Source of the DNA: Erythrobacteraceae bacterium CCH12-C2
GTDB taxonomy: Bacteria; Pseudomonadota; Alphaproteobacteria; Sphingomonadales; Sphingomonadaceae
NCBI GenBank assembly: GCA_001556995.1
Contig: LSKF01000047.1
Location: 31,698-95,697 of the forward strand
DNA: 64,000 nucleotides
Direction of reading: 5' to 3'
This document shows positions 28,766 to 38,677 of the stretch, piece by piece. The notes under the pieces were generated by a model that worked only from the letters and a program-made list of their open reading frames with translations, had not been told where the DNA came from and made no database searches. A program made the position numbers and the translations under genes. Numbering within the stretch: position 1 is the stretch's first letter; each line of letters opens with the position of its first letter.

Positions 28766-30352
28766 ATGACCCGTCCCAAAGTTCTCATTTCCGACAAGAT
28801 GGACCCCAACGCCGCCCGCATCTTTCAGGAGCGCGGCTGCGATGTCGATGTCATCACCGGCGAAACGCCCGAGCAGCTGATTGCCCGCATCGGCGAATAT
28901 GATGGTCTCGCGATCCGTTCCTCGACCAAGGTGACCAAGGCGATCCTTGACGCCGCCACGAACCTCAAGGTGATTGGCCGCGCAGGCATCGGGGTCGACA
29001 ATGTCGACATCCCCTACGCGAGCAGCAAGGGCGTGGTGGTGATGAACACCCCCTTCGGCAATTCGATCACCACCGCCGAACACGCCATCGCGCTGATGTT
29101 TGCGCTCGCCCGCCAGCTGCCCGAAGCCAACGCCCAGACCCAGGCGGGCCAGTGGCCCAAGAGCGGGTTCATGGGGGTCGAAGTCACCGGCAAGACCCTC
29201 GGTCTGATTGGCGCCGGGAACATCGGCTCGATCGTCGCCAGCCGCGCGCTGGGTCTGCGCATGAAGGTCATCGCCTATGATCCCTTCCTTACCGAAGACC
29301 GCGCGATCGAGATGGGCGTGGAGAAGGTCGATCTCGACACGCTCCTTAGCCGCGCCGACTTCGTCACGCTGCACACGCCCTTGACGGATGAAACCCGCAA
29401 CATCCTCAGCCGCGAACGGCTGGAGAATGCGAAGAAGGGCATCCGCATCATCAACTGCGCGCGCGGCGGGCTGATTGATGAGGCGGCGCTGAAGGACTGC
29501 CTCGAAAGCGGGCAAGTGGCGGGCGCGGCGCTCGACGTGTTCGAGACCGAGCCGCCGGCCGCCGATCACCCGCTGTTCGGCACGAAGAACTTCATCTGCA
29601 CCCCGCACCTCGGGGCGAGCACGACCGAAGCGCAGGTCAATGTCGCGCTGCAGGTGGCCGAGCAACTGGCCGATTACCTCGTCAATGGCGGCGTCACAAA
29701 TGCGCTTAACGTGCCCTCGTTGAGCGCCGAGGAGGCCCCGAAGCTCAAGCCCTACATGGCGCTGGCCGAGAAGCTCGGCAGCCTCGTGGGTCAGCTCTCG
29801 CATGGCAACCTCACCCAGATCAGCATCGAGCGCGAAGGCGCGGCCGCTGAACTCAATGGCAAGCCGATCACCGCCGCCGTGCTCGCCGGGCTGATGCGGC
29901 GCTATTCGGACACAGTGAACATGGTCAACGCGCCGTTCCTCGCCAAGGAGCGTGGGCTGGAGGTGAGCGCCATCCGCCACGAACGCGAAGGCGCGTTCAA
30001 CACGCTGGTGCGCGTGACGGTGGAAACCGCACAGGGCCCGCGCTCGGTCGCCGGCACGCTGTTCGGCAATGATGCGCCGCGCCTGGTCGAGATCTTCGGC
30101 ATCGGGATCGAGGCGGAACTGGCCGGGCACATGCTCTACATCGTCAACGACGACAAGCCGGGCTTCATTGGCCGCATCGGCACGCTCTTGGGCAATCACG
30201 GCATCAATATCGGCACCTTCAACCTCGGCCGCCGCGAAGCGGGCGGGGAAGCGGTGCTGCTCTTGAGCCTTGATGAAGCCCTGACCCCGGCGGTGGTGGC
30301 CGAGGCCGAAAAGGTCGAAGGCGTGAAGCTGGTCAAGGCGCTGGCGTTTTGA
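28766..30352 (+). CDS. serA: D-3-phosphoglycerate dehydrogenase
   Basis: A 528-residue enzyme for the first step of serine synthesis. It has the NAD-binding motif LGLIGAGNIGSIVASRALG, the catalytic dehydrogenase segments INCARGGLIDEAAL and HLGASTTEAQVNVA, the intervening ASB domain (about 320-450), and a C-terminal ACT domain (MLYIVNDDKPGFIGRIGTLLG) that usually binds serine for feedback. Length is normal for the long form. GGAAGGAAC precedes the ATG. Confidence 0.97.
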   Translation: MTRPKVLISDKMDPNAARIFQERGCDVDVITGETPEQLIARIGEYDGLAIRSSTKVTKAILDAATNLKVIGRAGIGVDNVDIPYASSKGVVVMNTPFGNSITTAEHAIALMFALARQLPEANAQTQAGQWPKSGFMGVEVTGKTLGLIGAGNIGSIVASRALGLRMKVIAYDPFLTEDRAIEMGVEKVDLDTLLSRADFVTLHTPLTDETRNILSRERLENAKKGIRIINCARGGLIDEAALKDCLESGQVAGAALDVFETEPPAADHPLFGTKNFICTPHLGASTTEAQVNVALQVAEQLADYLVNGGVTNALNVPSLSAEEAPKLKPYMALAEKLGSLVGQLSHGNLTQISIEREGAAAELNGKPITAAVLAGLMRRYSDTVNMVNAPFLAKERGLEVSAIRHEREGAFNTLVRVTVETAQGPRSVAGTLFGNDAPRLVEIFGIGIEAELAGHMLYIVNDDKPGFIGRIGTLLGNHGINIGTFNLGRREAGGEAVLLLSLDEALTPAVVAEAEKVEGVKLVKALAF

Positions 30353-30460
30353 TCTCTCGCGGGAGGCTGGCTGGGCCATCCTCCTTGCCGAGGGGGCGGC
30401 CTCCGGCCGGCGCGCAGTCGCGCTTGCGGTCCGCTGCGCGAACCGAGGTCGGTCCTTTCA

Positions 30461-30551
30461 CCGTTCGCCCTGAGCTTGTCGAAGGGCTGCACTTCTTATA
30501 GCGCCTCGGTGTAGAAGAAGTGCGGTGCTTCGACAGGCTCAGCACGAACGG
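30461..30551. repeat. Paired-hairpin dispersed repeat, copy 5 (serA-hisZ spacer)
   Basis: The left unit has the GCCCT/AGGGC stem; the right unit, on the other strand, has GTGCT/AGCAC. It ends 9 bases before the hisZ start, so it may affect hisZ translation. Read through, the right half would encode LRQAQHE, a spurious N-terminus often attached to genes after this repeat. Confidence 0.9.
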
Positions 30552-30560
30552 AAAAAGAAA

Positions 30561-31676
30561 TTGACCAAGCCCAACGACCTCCTCCCCGAAGGCCTCGAAG
30601 ACCGTCTGCCCGCCGAGGCCGCGCGGATCACGGCGGCAATGCACGCGTGCCTCGATGTGCTCAACGCCCACGGTTATGACCGGGTGCGCCCGCCGCTGCT
30701 TGAGTTTGAGGCTTCTCTGGCGGGCCGCATGGCGGGGGTTACGGTTGGCGAGGGGAGCAGCATGTTCCGCTTCGTCGACCCGGCGAGCCTACGCACGCTG
30801 GCGCTGCGCTCGGACATCACCCCGCAGATCGGGCGGATCGCGTCGACCAGCCTCGCGGGGGCTGCGCGTCCGCTCAGGCTCGCCTATTGCGGCGATACCG
30901 CGCTGATCAAGGCGAGCCAGCTCGATCCCGCGCGCGAACGCCTGCAGCTGGGCGCGGAGCTCATCGGCGCGGATTCCGTGGCGGCGGCGAGTGAGGCGGT
31001 GATGCTGGCAGTCGCGGCGATGAAGGCGGCGGGGCTGACCGGCATCTCGGTCGATTTCACGCTCCCCGATCTGGTCGACACTTTGGCGGCCGAAGCCCTG
31101 CCGCTCGCGCCCGCGCAGATTGCAGCGGTGCGGCGCGAGCTCGATACCAAGGATGCTGGCGGTTTGAAGGCGGCGGGCGGCGCCGCCTATCTGCCGCTGC
31201 TCTATGCCACCGGGCCGTTCGAGACGGCGCTCGCCGCGCTGCGCGAGGTCGACGCGGGCGGGGCATTGAAGTCGCGGCTCGACGGGCTGGCAGCGATTGC
31301 GGCCAGCATCGGGGATGCGGCGCGCATCACGCTCGACCCGACCGAGCGGCACGGGTTTGAATATCAATCATGGTTCGGCTTTACGCTCTATGCTGAGGGC
31401 CTGCGCCGTGCGGCGGGGCGGGGCGGAACGTACCGCATCGCCGGGAGCGATGAGCCTGCGACGGGCTTCACGCTCTATCTGGATCGTCTCGCCGAGGCGG
31501 CCCCGCAGCCGGAGGCGGTGCGGGTGGTGTATCTGCCCCTCGGCCACGACCGCGCAGCGGCGGCGCGGCTCCGGTTCGAAGGCTGGCGCACCCGCGCGCA
31601 GCTTGCCGAGGGTGAGGACCCGCAGGCGCTGGGCTGCGGCTATGTCCTGAAGGGCAGCGAGCCGGAGCCGATCTGA
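30561..31676 (+). CDS. hisZ: ATP phosphoribosyltransferase regulatory subunit
   Basis: A 371-residue paralogue of HisRS lacking tRNA-synthetase function, which activates short HisG in the first step of histidine synthesis. I place the start at TTG 30561 (TKPNDLLPEGLEDRLPAEAA), after the repeat; the open frame back to 30525 only reads the repeat. Class II motif remnants LEFEASLAGRMAG and LRSDITPQIGRIA are clear. The ribosome site is weak (GAAAAAGAAA). It lies 208 bases after serA in the same direction. Confidence 0.9.
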   Translation: MTKPNDLLPEGLEDRLPAEAARITAAMHACLDVLNAHGYDRVRPPLLEFEASLAGRMAGVTVGEGSSMFRFVDPASLRTLALRSDITPQIGRIASTSLAGAARPLRLAYCGDTALIKASQLDPARERLQLGAELIGADSVAAASEAVMLAVAAMKAAGLTGISVDFTLPDLVDTLAAEALPLAPAQIAAVRRELDTKDAGGLKAAGGAAYLPLLYATGPFETALAALREVDAGGALKSRLDGLAAIAASIGDAARITLDPTERHGFEYQSWFGFTLYAEGLRRAAGRGGTYRIAGSDEPATGFTLYLDRLAEAAPQPEAVRVVYLPLGHDRAAAARLRFEGWRTRAQLAEGEDPQALGCGYVLKGSEPEPI

Positions 31677-31695
31677 CGCTGGCGGTGTTTCGCGA

Positions 31696-34041
31696 TCACT
31701 CCGCGACGCGAAAGAGGGGTTGAGCGCAGCCGTTTACCGGGACGCCAGCAAAGGTTTGGTCGGCCCAGCGCGCCAGCGCCGGATCTTTGACCAGCACGTA
31801 GTCGACATCCCAAGCTGCAATGAACGCGCGGCTGTCATCACCGCCCAGCCGCCCCTCGACCATGTTGCGCGGAGCCTGCATGGTCGCGAGGCCGCCTATG
31901 GCTCCGGCGCGGGCGGCGAAGATATCATCGCCCAGCACCAGAATGCGCGCGTCGGGGGCGTCCTTCACGCAAGTCTTGAGCGCGCGCACGTCGGACTGAT
32001 CGTCGAAGCGCGCCCATGCGCGGGCGTCGGGCAGGCCTGCCTGCACCATCTGCCATGCGCCGAGGCCTGCGACCAAACACCCGATGCCGAACGCGGTGAG
32101 CCGCGCAAACACCGCCCGCTGATGGCGCGTGGCTCCCTGCGCCACACCCCAGCACCCGATCGCAAGGAACAGCGCCCAGACCGGGGTCGCAAGATAGCGA
32201 TGCTCGAGATAGCCGGTCAGCACTTGCGGGGTCATCATCAACGCGGCGGCCAGCAGGAAGCCCGTCAGCAACCACAGGTTCGCGGTCCCGCGTGGTCTGT
32301 GCCCGGCCAGCCAGACCTGCACCGCCGCCGCGCCGAGCATCACCGCGCCGCCCAGCCCGAGCGGACTGGCCATCAGGCTGAAAAAGATGCGCAGAAACCC
32401 GAAGGCATTGCCAGCGACCCGCGCGGCCCAGGCGAGCGGATCATCCGCGATGGTCGGCTGCGCGGTCGGCCACCAATCATTGACATAGGCCTTGGGGTCA
32501 ACCCCAAGGGCGGTCCCGGCATTGTCGGTCGCAAACACCGTCCCGAAGGTGGCGTGCGAATAGGCGATCCACGGGGCGATCACCAACCCGGTCGCCGCCA
32601 GCGCTGCCAGCGCGTGTGTCGTCCGGCGGGTGAGCCATAAGACTGCGCTAGCGACCATCACGGGCATCAGCACCGCATCGAAGCGGTTCATGAGCGCCAA
32701 TCCCGCCAGCGCGCCCAGCGCAGCGGCTCCGGTCAGCGTCATCGCCCGCCCCGCCAGCAGCCCCCACAGGATCAGCGCATAGATCAGCATTTGCAGCGGG
32801 ATCGTGCGCCCCGCGCTGAGTTCGATTACCAGCAAGTTGTTGCCCAGCAGCAGCGCGCCCGCGGCCACCAGCCCGATCCACGGCGCCCCCGTCGCCCGCC
32901 GCCCGATTGCCTCAGAGACGAGCGCAAAACCGAGGGCTGAGGCAAAGGCGAGATAGAGCCCGGTCCTGACGCCGGTGCCGAGCAAGCCGTCGATGATGGC
33001 AATCAGCGCCGGGTAGAGTGGTGGGAAAGCGGCAGAATAGGGCGACGCGCTGGCATAGCTGCGCCAATGGGTGAAGCGGTAGAAATCGCCGAACACCGTC
33101 TGCGACAATTCGTAGAGCGCCCAGCTATCGGGCGAATAGGGCGGGGCGGCGATGACACTCAGCAGCAGCATCGCCAGCACGCCTGCCGCCACCAGCAGCG
33201 GCCAGAGCATCCCCGCCTGCCGCAGAGGTGCAGCATCCGGCGTGAAGCCCCCGGTCGCGGCGATCATCGCTTCCTTGAGCAGCGCGAGCTTTGAGGCAAA
33301 GCCGCCGATCTTGGTCGGCACCTTGCCATCCTCAGGATAGCGCCGCACCACCGGCACATGGGCGACCGTCAGTCCCAGCTGCCCGGCGCGCACGGTCAGG
33401 TAGAACAATAGGTTATAGACCGAAAACTCCGCACGGAACGGGCGCACGTCCGGGTGGGTGAGATAGGCTGCGGAATAGGCGCGAAAGCCGTTGGTGGTGT
33501 CGGTGAACCAGTGCCGCCCGGCGATGCTCAGCAAGGGCGCGTGGATCAGGCGGTTGGCGATGGTGCGTTCCAGCGGCGTGTTCTCCGCCGCCCCGCCGGG
33601 CAGATAGCGCGAGCCCTGCACATAGTCTGCGCCCTCCTCCAGCTTGGCGACCATCGCGGCGACCGCCTCGACCCCGTCCTTGCCATTGCCATCAATGGTG
33701 ACGATCCCGGAATAGCCCTGCCTGAGGCACCAGGCGTAGGCCATGCGCAGCTGAGCGCTGAGTTTCCCCGGCCCGGTCTTGGTCAGCACCGCGCGCACGC
33801 CTGCTGCCGTCACGAATTTGGGATCGAGCGAGCCATCGGTCGATCCGCCATCGGCGACGATCACATCGACCGGCAGTCCCGCCGCCTGTATCTTCAAGAG
33901 CTGACCGCGGATGCGCTCGCCTTCGTTGATCACCGGGATCACCAACGCGTGCGCGTGGCGGCGCGGGCCGTAAAGCACGGCTTCGTGCGCGGGGACGTCC
34001 CAATCGCTGTCGTCGAGAAGCGGGGGTGGCTGCATGGTCAT
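31696..34041 (-). CDS. GT2 glycosyltransferase fused to a GT-C membrane domain
   Basis: A 781-residue fusion. Residues about 25-250 are a DPM1-like GT2 domain (HALVIPVINEGERIRG, VIVADGGSTDGSLD, IVTIDGNGKDGVE) that would make polyprenyl-phosphate-sugar. Residues about 270-640 hold about ten transmembrane helices of the PMT/ArnT (GT-C) type, with acidic residues in the first periplasmic loop (APPYSPDSWALYELSQT). A soluble tail ends the protein. One chain could thus both load and transfer a sugar. The start is ATG 34041, overlapping the gtrA-like stop by 4 bases. It is the last gene of the glycan operon. Confidence 0.78.
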   Translation of the reverse strand: MTMQPPPLLDDSDWDVPAHEAVLYGPRRHAHALVIPVINEGERIRGQLLKIQAAGLPVDVIVADGGSTDGSLDPKFVTAAGVRAVLTKTGPGKLSAQLRMAYAWCLRQGYSGIVTIDGNGKDGVEAVAAMVAKLEEGADYVQGSRYLPGGAAENTPLERTIANRLIHAPLLSIAGRHWFTDTTNGFRAYSAAYLTHPDVRPFRAEFSVYNLLFYLTVRAGQLGLTVAHVPVVRRYPEDGKVPTKIGGFASKLALLKEAMIAATGGFTPDAAPLRQAGMLWPLLVAAGVLAMLLLSVIAAPPYSPDSWALYELSQTVFGDFYRFTHWRSYASASPYSAAFPPLYPALIAIIDGLLGTGVRTGLYLAFASALGFALVSEAIGRRATGAPWIGLVAAGALLLGNNLLVIELSAGRTIPLQMLIYALILWGLLAGRAMTLTGAAALGALAGLALMNRFDAVLMPVMVASAVLWLTRRTTHALAALAATGLVIAPWIAYSHATFGTVFATDNAGTALGVDPKAYVNDWWPTAQPTIADDPLAWAARVAGNAFGFLRIFFSLMASPLGLGGAVMLGAAAVQVWLAGHRPRGTANLWLLTGFLLAAALMMTPQVLTGYLEHRYLATPVWALFLAIGCWGVAQGATRHQRAVFARLTAFGIGCLVAGLGAWQMVQAGLPDARAWARFDDQSDVRALKTCVKDAPDARILVLGDDIFAARAGAIGGLATMQAPRNMVEGRLGGDDSRAFIAAWDVDYVLVKDPALARWADQTFAGVPVNGCAQPLFRVAE

Positions 34042-34436
34042 GGCGTTTCCCCGGCAGCAGGCGGCGGAGCGGCGAAGACGATCCATTTGGAGAGGACAAA
34101 GTTCACCACAAACGATCCCCCCGCCCCGCAGATCAGGATTGCCAGCGGATAGTCCCCCGCCAGCACCCGATCAAGCTGCGCCACGATCCCGACCCGCACC
34201 GCGAGCGTGGCAAGCGCGACCAGCGCATAGAGCCCGGCGCGCCGTAGCGAGAGCGGGCCGCTGCGGAAGCTCCAGGTCTGATGGATGACGTAATTGGCAC
34301 TCGCCGCAAGCGTGAAGCCGATCGCGGCTGCGATCCAAAGCGGCACGCCAAGCCCGGTGTGGAGCGCGAAGGCGATGGCGAGGTCGATCACCACCCCCAG
34401 CACCGTCACCGCGAAGAAGCGCAGGAGTTCGCTCAT
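34038..34436 (-). CDS. GtrA-family membrane protein (sugar-lipid flippase)
   Basis: A 132-residue protein with four transmembrane helices, from LLRFFAVTVLGVVIDLAIAF to SFVVNFVLSKWIVF. The conserved N-x-x-x-x-TW-F segment (ANYVIHQTWSFRSG) is present. GtrA proteins flip polyprenyl-phosphate-linked sugar across the inner membrane. The gene overlaps its neighbours on both sides by 4 bases. Next to a GT2/GT-C fusion it completes a Gtr-like set of synthase, flippase and transferase. Confidence 0.88.
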   Translation of the reverse strand: MSELLRFFAVTVLGVVIDLAIAFALHTGLGVPLWIAAAIGFTLAASANYVIHQTWSFRSGPLSLRRAGLYALVALATLAVRVGIVAQLDRVLAGDYPLAILICGAGGSFVVNFVLSKWIVFAAPPPAAGETP

Positions 34437-36505
34437 GGCGCACCCCCGGCGATATGGCGGGCGATACCCTTGGGGAGCGGCGGCAGGTTGTTGAGGTCGG
34501 GCGCGGCGTCGACTTCAGCGGTGCAGGTGGCTCCGCCGATGGACGAGCCGTCGAGCACATCAAGGGTGAGGCGGGTCGGCACCCCGGGCGCGACCGGGGC
34601 CATCAGCGACAGCCGCTCGGTGTTGGCGATGCCGTAGCGCGGGAAATCGGCCCAGCGCTCGCTGCCTTCGGTCGTATCGGGGGAGGCCTCGGTCACCGTC
34701 AGCATCGCCCCGCGCCCGGTGGCGAAGGGCGGCTGGCGGGTCACGGTCACCGTGGCAAGGCCGATGCTGGGGGCGGTGATTTCGAGCACCATTTGCCCGG
34801 GCCCTCGTGCGGCAATTCGGCAGGTGGTGGGACTGGAGGCCGCGCGCTCACTCTCAGCCCGCACCCACAGCACCTGCTGATTGTTGCGCGCGATGGGCGT
34901 GTAGTCGGCGTAGAGCGCGCGGAAGAACGGCCAATTGGCGCGCCTAATCCATCCCTCCCAGCCGCTATAATCCGGCGCGATGGTGGTGACGGCAGCGACC
35001 TGACGCTCGGCCACCAGCGCGGTGAAGGCGGCGCGTTTCTCCGGCCCCAAAGCATGGATCAGCGAGCCGACATCGGCCGGACTGCGCACCCCTGCCGCAA
35101 TATCGAGCGGCGAGGTATAGACCGACAGCAGGCGGCGGTCCTGCGGCAAGCCCTCAGTGTCCCATGCGACCGCCAGTTGGCGCATCGCGGCGAGGTCTTC
35201 AGCGTAGGCGGGCGTCACGAAGAACCCGAGCGCGGGGTCATAGACCGTCCGCTCGGCCCGCGCGGGGCCCGTGGCAAGGCGCGCGCCCTCGGTCCCGATC
35301 ATGGCGAGGGCGGCTAGGGCGGTCAGCGCGGCCATGTGCCGGAGGCTGATGCGGCGCAGCACGGTTTTCGAACGCCGCCACACCCCGGCAGGCGCGACAA
35401 TCAGCGGCGCGAAGGCGCCCAGCACGAAGGTGATCGCATTGTATTCCGCCCCCACATGCCCGCCGATCTGCGGGATCAGCGCGGTGCCGATCACGCTCGC
35501 GCCAACGAAGACGAAAGCGCCCCCGCGCACAGGGGCGTTGCGACCGCGCAGACGCTGGAGCATCGCCCACGCCACGCACAGGATCAGCACGATCAGGCTC
35601 GCCGCCGACAGCGGATCGGCATGGCGCAGGATGTTGGGGAGGTCAGCGAGGCCAAGGATGCGGGTCGAACGCTCCCACGGGGCGAAGAACCAGAACTGGT
35701 CGCCCGCGACGTCGCGGAAATTGTAGCGCAGCCAAGGCCCCGGCGCGCCGTGGGTCACCGCCAGCAGGACCGCGCTCGCCGCCGTCACGACGCCAAGCCC
35801 GAACGCCGCCAGCACCCGCACCAGCAGCGCCAGCCGCCGGTGGAGCGCCATCACCAGCCCCAGCGTCAGTGCGATCACCAGCGGTATCCCCGCGTCATTC
35901 GACCACAGCAGCCCAGCCCCGGCCACCAGACCGAGCATCAGCCCCGGCAGTGCGCTCCCCTTCCGCAGGGCTATGCGCACACACACCACGAACATTGGCA
36001 ATACCAGAAACGGCAGAAACCCCCGCAGGGGCCGCAGCGACACGCCGGGATCGAAGGTCGCAGGCCATGCCAGACCCACGGTCTCCGCCGCCCAGCGTCC
36101 GGCATAATAGAACGCGAAAATCAGCAACACCGCCGCCTGCGAGCGCCGGGCCTTGGGCACCGCGCGCGCTAGCCAGACGATCGCATAGGCCGCGCCGAAT
36201 GCACCCAGCACGACCGCGACGTTCGCAGCCAAGGTCGAAGCGAACAGCGTCTGCCCGAAGACGACAAACACCGGCAACAGCGCCAGCACCATCGTGATCC
36301 CGAGATAGGATTGAAACGCCGTCCCCAGCTGTTCGCCTTGCGCAAAGTGATCGAGCGCGAACCAGGTTTGCAGCGCGCCATCGATCGAATTGAGGCTGTG
36401 ATCAAACAGCAGCCCCAGCCCGCGCAACGCCGCAATCGCTGCCGCCAGCCCCGCCAGCGCCAGCCACCCCCGCGCGCCCACCGCCGCGCTGACGCGTTCA
36501 GGCAT
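34433..36505 (-). CDS. Large polytopic membrane protein with C-terminal soluble domain
   Basis: A 690-residue protein with about eleven transmembrane helices (residues 10-410) and a C-terminal periplasmic domain of about 270 residues. The start is ATG 36505, which overlaps the previous gene by 8 bases. The layout resembles GT-C or O-antigen-type membrane proteins. I see no certain catalytic motif, apart from an acidic residue in the first loop (FDHSLNSIDGALQTWF). It could be a second GT-C transferase of the operon. No family name is claimed. Confidence 0.6.
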   Translation of the reverse strand: MPERVSAAVGARGWLALAGLAAAIAALRGLGLLFDHSLNSIDGALQTWFALDHFAQGEQLGTAFQSYLGITMVLALLPVFVVFGQTLFASTLAANVAVVLGAFGAAYAIVWLARAVPKARRSQAAVLLIFAFYYAGRWAAETVGLAWPATFDPGVSLRPLRGFLPFLVLPMFVVCVRIALRKGSALPGLMLGLVAGAGLLWSNDAGIPLVIALTLGLVMALHRRLALLVRVLAAFGLGVVTAASAVLLAVTHGAPGPWLRYNFRDVAGDQFWFFAPWERSTRILGLADLPNILRHADPLSAASLIVLILCVAWAMLQRLRGRNAPVRGGAFVFVGASVIGTALIPQIGGHVGAEYNAITFVLGAFAPLIVAPAGVWRRSKTVLRRISLRHMAALTALAALAMIGTEGARLATGPARAERTVYDPALGFFVTPAYAEDLAAMRQLAVAWDTEGLPQDRRLLSVYTSPLDIAAGVRSPADVGSLIHALGPEKRAAFTALVAERQVAAVTTIAPDYSGWEGWIRRANWPFFRALYADYTPIARNNQQVLWVRAESERAASSPTTCRIAARGPGQMVLEITAPSIGLATVTVTRQPPFATGRGAMLTVTEASPDTTEGSERWADFPRYGIANTERLSLMAPVAPGVPTRLTLDVLDGSSIGGATCTAEVDAAPDLNNLPPLPKGIARHIAGGAP

Positions 36506-37655
36506 CGATCTGCCCGAACACGAAGCCTGCGTTGAGCCCGGCAAATTCCGGCGCTGTCACTTTCACCGCTTCGAACAGGTCGTAGATATTGTCGATCTTC
36601 CCGCCAAGGATCGAGATCACCCGGCTGTCATCGGGCTTCTGGTGATAGAGGATCGGGCGGCCATCATCGGCCTCGTTCTTGATCAGGATGGTCTTCACAT
36701 CATAGATCGACCGGCGATAGGTCGCGCCCGCCAGACACGGCAGGTAACGCTGGGCATCGCGCAGCATGAAGGCGTAACGGGTCTCGGGCTCCAGCGCGGC
36801 GAAATGGCGATAGGGATCGCGCAAGGCGGGATCATCGGCCCAGCTGTCGTGCGGAGTGTAGCGCACATGGGTCAGCGAATAGAGCTTCTCTGACGGGTAG
36901 GGCATGGTCGAGAAAAACGGCCCGTCCATCACCGTGACGCCAATCCGGTCAAGCTCGCGCGGGGGATCGATCAGGGCGAGTTCGGCGATTTCGTGCTTCA
37001 GCTTTGCGCCCGGCAGGCCGGCCTTGGCCAGCACCGCGTTGATCTGCGCATAGGTGATGTTGAAGGCATAGCGCGCGGTCACCTCGGTGCCGTCTGACAG
37101 CCCCACCACCACGCCCTCGGCGCGGTCTTGCAGGGCCAGTAGCTCGGTAGAAAGCCGCACTTCGATCCCTGCCTCGGCCAGCCGTGCCCCGACTTCGCGG
37201 GCGAGGATTTTGTGATCGAAGGCGACTTCGTGGCAGGCGAAGACCTCCTCGATCAGCTCGGGATCGAACAGCGCGCGGTGCCCGGGGCCTGCCACTTCGA
37301 TGGGCGCGCCCATGTCGCGGAACATGCGGTGAAATTTCTTGGCCGTCACCTTCGAGCGCCGCCGCGCGATGGCGTAGAGCATCTGGAAATCGCCCACCAC
37401 CGCCTCGGGAAAATCGCGCAGGAAGCGGCGGTGGAGCAGCATGGATTTCACCGCCGTGGCGGCAGAGCGGGGGTAGTGGAAGCCCGTATGCACCCGCGCC
37501 TGATTGACCCGCGAGGCGCGGTCCATCAGCCGCGGCCCCGCCTCCACCACCAGCACGCGCGCCGAGATCGAGCGCAGGTACAGCGCAAGGCAGCAGCCGT
37601 AAAAGCCGCCGCCGATCACGACATAGTCATAGGTGGTGGCAGTGCCCCCGCGCAT
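36498..37655 (-). CDS. FAD-dependent oxidoreductase (DAO superfamily)
   Basis: A 385-residue flavoenzyme. The N-terminal dinucleotide motif is YDYVVIGGGFYGCCLALYL, then an acidic residue in VLVVEAG. The late FAD segment is SRVISILGGKIDNIYDLF. The substrate domain has HTGFHYPRS and NITYAQINAVL. No signal peptide. Such enzymes oxidise an amine or alcohol; in this operon the target may be a sugar or sugar-linked amine. Its start overlaps the preceding stop by one base (TGATG). Confidence 0.75.
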   Translation of the reverse strand: MRGGTATTYDYVVIGGGFYGCCLALYLRSISARVLVVEAGPRLMDRASRVNQARVHTGFHYPRSAATAVKSMLLHRRFLRDFPEAVVGDFQMLYAIARRRSKVTAKKFHRMFRDMGAPIEVAGPGHRALFDPELIEEVFACHEVAFDHKILAREVGARLAEAGIEVRLSTELLALQDRAEGVVVGLSDGTEVTARYAFNITYAQINAVLAKAGLPGAKLKHEIAELALIDPPRELDRIGVTVMDGPFFSTMPYPSEKLYSLTHVRYTPHDSWADDPALRDPYRHFAALEPETRYAFMLRDAQRYLPCLAGATYRRSIYDVKTILIKNEADDGRPILYHQKPDDSRVISILGGKIDNIYDLFEAVKVTAPEFAGLNAGFVFGQIDA

Positions 37656-38677
37656 CAGCCATCGCTCTTCAGCTGGGGCCGGTCATCGCGTTCCAGCTCG
37701 ACATTGAGATCAAAGGCGACCTGCTGGAACAGATCGATCCGGTTGACCTCTTCGGGCACCATATCGGCCTTGTGGCGGTTTTGCTGCCGCAGCAGGTGTT
37801 GCAGCCCGAGGCTGAGGCCCAGCGTCGACAGCCCCATGAACACCGCGCTCACCGCCAGCATCGCATTGGTGGTAAGCCAGCCGGGGGCGAGCGTGTCCTT
37901 CACCACCACCACGCCGATGATATAGGCGGCATAGGCCAAGCCCACGAGTGCCAGCAGGGTCGAGGAGATCGCCACCACCGACAGGATCGTGGGCGTGAGG
38001 TAGACCAGCAAGCTCTGGAACAATTGCGCCCTCCGCCCGAGCCCCATGAAGGCGGTGCGCGCCGCCACGTTGCGGTCGGTGCGGAACCAGTCGAGCGTCA
38101 GGCGCGGATCGCGCGGGGGGAAACGCAGTGCGAGGCGCGGCTCGTCATGCGCGAGCAGCAGATTGAGCTGGGTGCGCGGCACGGCGATCGACTGGAAGTC
38201 ACTGGGATCGACATTGAAGCCCGCGAGCTTGCCCAGCGCGATGAAGGGCCAGGCCATGAGCCGCTTCACCGGGCGGCGCGCGGCGCGGTAGGCCATGGTC
38301 ACGGCATTCTCGCGCTCGGCATTCTCGATGAAGGCGATCACATCGAGCTCGGCGATCTCGTCGATATTGCCAATCACCACCAGATCGCCGATCGCTTCCT
38401 CGGCGGCGATCACACGGCGGTGGTAATACTCGGTCCCGCGCCGCACCACGAAGAGGCGCAGGTTGGGCACCTCCTTGACCAGATCGAGGAAGGCAGCGCG
38501 CTGGGTATCGTCGACCACCAGAATGATTTCGCGGAAACGGTAGGCATGATCGAGCGTCGCGGCGAGATTGCGCACATTTTGAAACGTGGCTTCATTCGCG
38601 GCAAGCTCGGAGAAACAGACCGAGACGACGACATCCTCGCGCCGCTTGCGGAATTGATCGGCGTCAGGCTCACGCAT
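37655..38677 (-). CDS. GtrB-like GT2 glycosyltransferase with two C-terminal membrane helices
   Basis: A 340-residue protein starting at ATG 38677. The N-terminal 215 residues have a GT2/DPM1-type fold outline (VVVSVCFSELAANEATFQNV, IILVVDDTQ, LVVIGNIDEIAELDVI). Two transmembrane helices follow at about 230-255 and 268-290, as in GtrB. The normal DxD sugar-nucleotide motif is not clear; NIDEIAELD may take its place, so donor use is uncertain. It overlaps the TIM-barrel gene by 8 bases. Confidence 0.65.
   Translation of the reverse strand: MREPDADQFRKRREDVVVSVCFSELAANEATFQNVRNLAATLDHAYRFREIILVVDDTQRAAFLDLVKEVPNLRLFVVRRGTEYYHRRVIAAEEAIGDLVVIGNIDEIAELDVIAFIENAERENAVTMAYRAARRPVKRLMAWPFIALGKLAGFNVDPSDFQSIAVPRTQLNLLLAHDEPRLALRFPPRDPRLTLDWFRTDRNVAARTAFMGLGRRAQLFQSLLVYLTPTILSVVAISSTLLALVGLAYAAYIIGVVVVKDTLAPGWLTTNAMLAVSAVFMGLSTLGLSLGLQHLLRQQNRHKADMVPEEVNRIDLFQQVAFDLNVELERDDRPQLKSDG

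Noticed and set aside
28652..30379. 575-codon minus-strand frame opposite serA
   Set aside because: It is the reverse of a highly conserved gene; no domain, and its start lies within a repeat.
30525..30560. HisZ start at 30525 giving an LRQAQHE N-terminus
   Set aside because: Those residues are encoded by the dispersed repeat and would appear in front of any gene after a copy.
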